DNA of 17,330 nucleotides from Halorhodospira sp. (GTDB lineage: Bacteria; Pseudomonadota; Gammaproteobacteria; Nitrococcales; Halorhodospiraceae): positions 1-17,330 of the forward strand of contig SKJZ01000077.1 in assembly GCA_007121755.1 (NCBI GenBank). The letters are read 5' to 3'. Positions 15,466 to 17,330 of this stretch are shown here, in pieces (positions within the stretch are counted from its first letter, which is position 1; each line of letters begins with the position of its first letter). A program made the translations under genes and the position numbers. The notes beneath the pieces were generated by a model. It saw nothing but the letters and a program-made list of their open reading frames with translations, was not told the origin of the DNA and ran no database searches.

Positions 15466-17301
15466 CTAAAGCCGGAACGCCCCTTTGAGTGTCTCCATTT
15501 CGTGTGTGCCATCGTTGTCCAGCGTCCCTTGGCGGTGGCGCTCCATCAGCAGTTGCAGGCGCTGCGCTTTCCTTAGCGCCTCCTGGTGCCGGGGCGACTC
15601 CATGCCGTCGGCCTCCATCTCTTCGACAATCCGTTGCTGCTCTCTGTTCAAGATCTCCTCTTCAATGCGCATCAACGCGTCCAGAAAGGTCTGCTGTGTC
15701 GCCACGCCTTCCGGCAGATCCCAGTCGGCCAGTTTCCACAGGGCGGTCTCGTGCTCGCTGCCGCGAAACCTCTCCAAGACCCTCGCAGTAGTGATTTGGG
15801 GTTCGCGGCGCGCCAATTCAAGGAGTTGTTGTAAAAGAGCCAGGCCGGGAACGGGGCGGTCGGCGAAACGGTCGGGCTCTCCGGCGTGCTCGGCCAGCGA
15901 AGGCGCGCGTAGCAGGAGGGCGAGGGCGAGCCGTACCGGCGTGCGCCGGATCTCTCCACCACCCGCTCGCCGCGTCCCCGGTGACGGCGTCGGCGGGCGC
16001 GATGAGCCGGTTGCCGGTTTCCGCTGTGTTAGTAGGGCTTCGACCCGGTCGGGGTCGCCACGAGTCAGTGCGGCCAGTTGTTCCACCATGACTTGGCGGA
16101 ATGCGCCCTCCGGAAGCCGCCGCAGGGTTTGCGCCGCCTTCTCCAAAAGGCGTGCGCGGCCGTCCACGGTAGCCGGGTCGCACTCCTCCGCCAGCCGTTG
16201 GAAAAAGAAGTCGGCCACCGGGGTCGCATCGCGCAGCCGACCCTGAAACGCATCGGCGCCCTCGGCGCGGACCAGGCTGTCCGGGTCTTCGCCTTCGGGC
16301 AACAGAAGAACGGCCACCTCGCGGTCGCCGCGCAGCGCCGGCAGCAGATTCTCCATGGCGCGCCAAGCCGCTTGCCGGCCGGCCTGGTCGCCGTCGAAGC
16401 AGAGCACCAGCCGGGGCGCGGCGCGCAGCATGACCTGCGCCTGTTCGCCGGTGGTGGCGGTGCCCAGCGTCGCCACTGCTCCGTCTACCCCGTGTTGCGC
16501 CAGTGCGATGACGTCCATGTAGCCTTCGACCACGACCAGCTGTTCCGGGCGCCGCCGGTCTTGGGTCGCTTCGTAGAGGCCGTAGACTTCCCGACCCTTA
16601 TGGAAGACCGCCGTCTCTGGAGAGTTGAGGTACTTCGGCTCCCCGTCGCCGACCACGCGTCCGCCGAAGCCGACGACGCGCCCGCGGCGGTCGCGGATGG
16701 GAAAGGTGATCCGGTCGCGCAGCCGGTCGTACGTCCGTCCCTCCCGTTCCGCCGCGAGGCCGGCTTGGACAAGGAGGTTCGGTTCCGCGCCGCTCTGTTT
16801 GAGCAGGTTGTCCCAACCCGGGGGCGCGAAGCCCAAACCGAAGCGCGCGGCCACTTCGCCGGTGATTCCTCGGCGGCGTAGGTAGTCGACGGCGGCACGG
16901 CGGGCGGGATGGCTGCGCAGGGCGTCGCGGTAGAAGCGGTCCGCCGCTTCCAGCGTCCGGTAGATGGGTTCGTGGTGGTCCGTGGGGGCACGGTGCCGGC
17001 CGTCGTCCGGCACCGACATGCCTTGGCGCTGGGCGAGTTCCTCTACCGCTTCAAGAAACGGCAGGCCGTCGTGCTCGATCAGAAAGCCAATCGCGTTGCC
17101 GTGGGCGCCGCAGCCGAAGCAGTGGTAGGTCTGGCGGTCGGGACTGACGATAAACGACGGCGTGCGCTCGTCGTGGAAGGGGCACAGCCCTTTGTAATTG
17201 GCGCCGGTGCGCCGCAGCGACACGGCACCGCCGACCACTGAGACGACATCGGTGCGTGCCAGGAGTTCGTCGATGAACTCACGGGGAATTCGCCCGGCCA
17301 T
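15466..17301 (-). CDS. dnaG: DNA primase DnaG
   Basis: Predicted 611-residue primase, which makes RNA primers for replication together with the DnaB helicase. The N-terminal zinc-ribbon has Cys40, His43, Cys61 and Cys64 in CPFH and CFGC, with the motif TPSF. The RNA polymerase core (about 110-370) includes the TOPRIM Glu259 in VVEGYMDVIALAQHG, TLGTATT, Asp303/Asp305 in CFDGDQAGRQAAWRA, and EGEDPDSLV. A Pro/Ser/Gly-rich linker (about 426-450) leads to the C-terminal helicase-binding domain (about 455-611). The ATG at 17301 has GGAAG about 8 nt upstream. All catalytic residues are present and the length is typical (E. coli 581). It is upstream of rpoD in the same direction, as in the gammaproteobacterial rpsU-dnaG-rpoD cluster; rpsU, if present, would lie beyond the window. 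Confidence 0.98.
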   Translation of the reverse strand: MAGRIPREFIDELLARTDVVSVVGGAVSLRRTGANYKGLCPFHDERTPSFIVSPDRQTYHCFGCGAHGNAIGFLIEHDGLPFLEAVEELAQRQGMSVPDDGRHRAPTDHHEPIYRTLEAADRFYRDALRSHPARRAAVDYLRRRGITGEVAARFGLGFAPPGWDNLLKQSGAEPNLLVQAGLAAEREGRTYDRLRDRITFPIRDRRGRVVGFGGRVVGDGEPKYLNSPETAVFHKGREVYGLYEATQDRRRPEQLVVVEGYMDVIALAQHGVDGAVATLGTATTGEQAQVMLRAAPRLVLCFDGDQAGRQAAWRAMENLLPALRGDREVAVLLLPEGEDPDSLVRAEGADAFQGRLRDATPVADFFFQRLAEECDPATVDGRARLLEKAAQTLRRLPEGAFRQVMVEQLAALTRGDPDRVEALLTQRKPATGSSRPPTPSPGTRRAGGGEIRRTPVRLALALLLRAPSLAEHAGEPDRFADRPVPGLALLQQLLELARREPQITTARVLERFRGSEHETALWKLADWDLPEGVATQQTFLDALMRIEEEILNREQQRIVEEMEADGMESPRHQEALRKAQRLQLLMERHRQGTLDNDGTHEMETLKGAFRL

Positions 17302-17330
17302 GGCGCAAGCTTCCGCATCCGGCCGCGCGA

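Noticed and set aside
15440..15480. Hairpin CCGGC-TTTA-GCCGG at the dnaG stop as a terminator
   Set aside because: Stem of five pairs without a U-tract on the minus strand; read-through into rpoD is the more likely arrangement.

Overview
The window is GC-rich chromosomal DNA from a gammaproteobacterium. The best guess is a halophilic or phototrophic member of the Ectothiorhodospiraceae/Chromatiales, which is an inference. The evidence is rpoD next to dnaG, a tRNA with a CAU anticodon directly downstream of rpoD, an E. coli-like RpoD, a peroxiredoxin-glutaredoxin hybrid of the type known from purple sulfur bacteria, a phasin, and an N-terminal rhodanese fused to a persulfide-dioxygenase-like metallo-beta-lactamase domain. 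I see no insertion sequence, integrase, CRISPR array, plasmid or phage signature.

Layout. 1-3574 (+): the end of an unidentified gene, an M20 metallopeptidase/deacylase and a CocE/NonD serine hydrolase, in a tight operon. 3598-4620 (-): an ATP-grasp ligase that resembles D-Ala-D-Ala ligase but lacks its GEDG signature. 4698-5774 (+): a membrane-anchored Asp-box beta-propeller whose stop overlaps that of the convergent Prx5-Grx hybrid peroxidase (5771-6502, -). 6835-7038 (+): a cold-shock protein followed by two tandem hairpins. 7139-10002 (+): a phosphodiesterase-superfamily protein, a triple-domain QueD/6-pyruvoyltetrahydropterin-synthase-like protein and QueE, as one probable operon. 10089-10475 (+): a DUF3775-type protein. 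10521-11361 (-): a parvulin and a phasin, with a strong terminator and a dyad-rich promoter for the phasin. 11682-11891 (+): a second cold-shock protein. 11980-13191 (-): the rhodanese-MBL fusion. 13365-17301 (-): tRNA-Ile2(CAU), rpoD and dnaG.

How the genes may work together. queD/queE belong to the preQ0/queuosine pathway; the upstream phosphodiesterase could act on a pterin or nucleotide metabolite, but that is a guess. The hybrid peroxidase and the rhodanese-MBL protein suggest thiol and sulfane-sulfur chemistry. The phasin indicates polyhydroxyalkanoate storage encoded elsewhere. The M20, CocE and ATP-grasp genes look like the hydrolytic and synthetic sides of metabolism of a small peptide or amide whose identity cannot be read from sequence.

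The most unusual object is the 346-residue QueD-like protein. It carries three tandem, individually degenerate PTPS domains. The catalytic residues are partitioned so that only one complete active site can be assembled: zinc ligands and Cys from domain 2, Asp-His from domain 3. This fits the known inter-subunit catalytic triad of PTPS, so the protein looks like a covalent pseudo-trimer with specialised domains.
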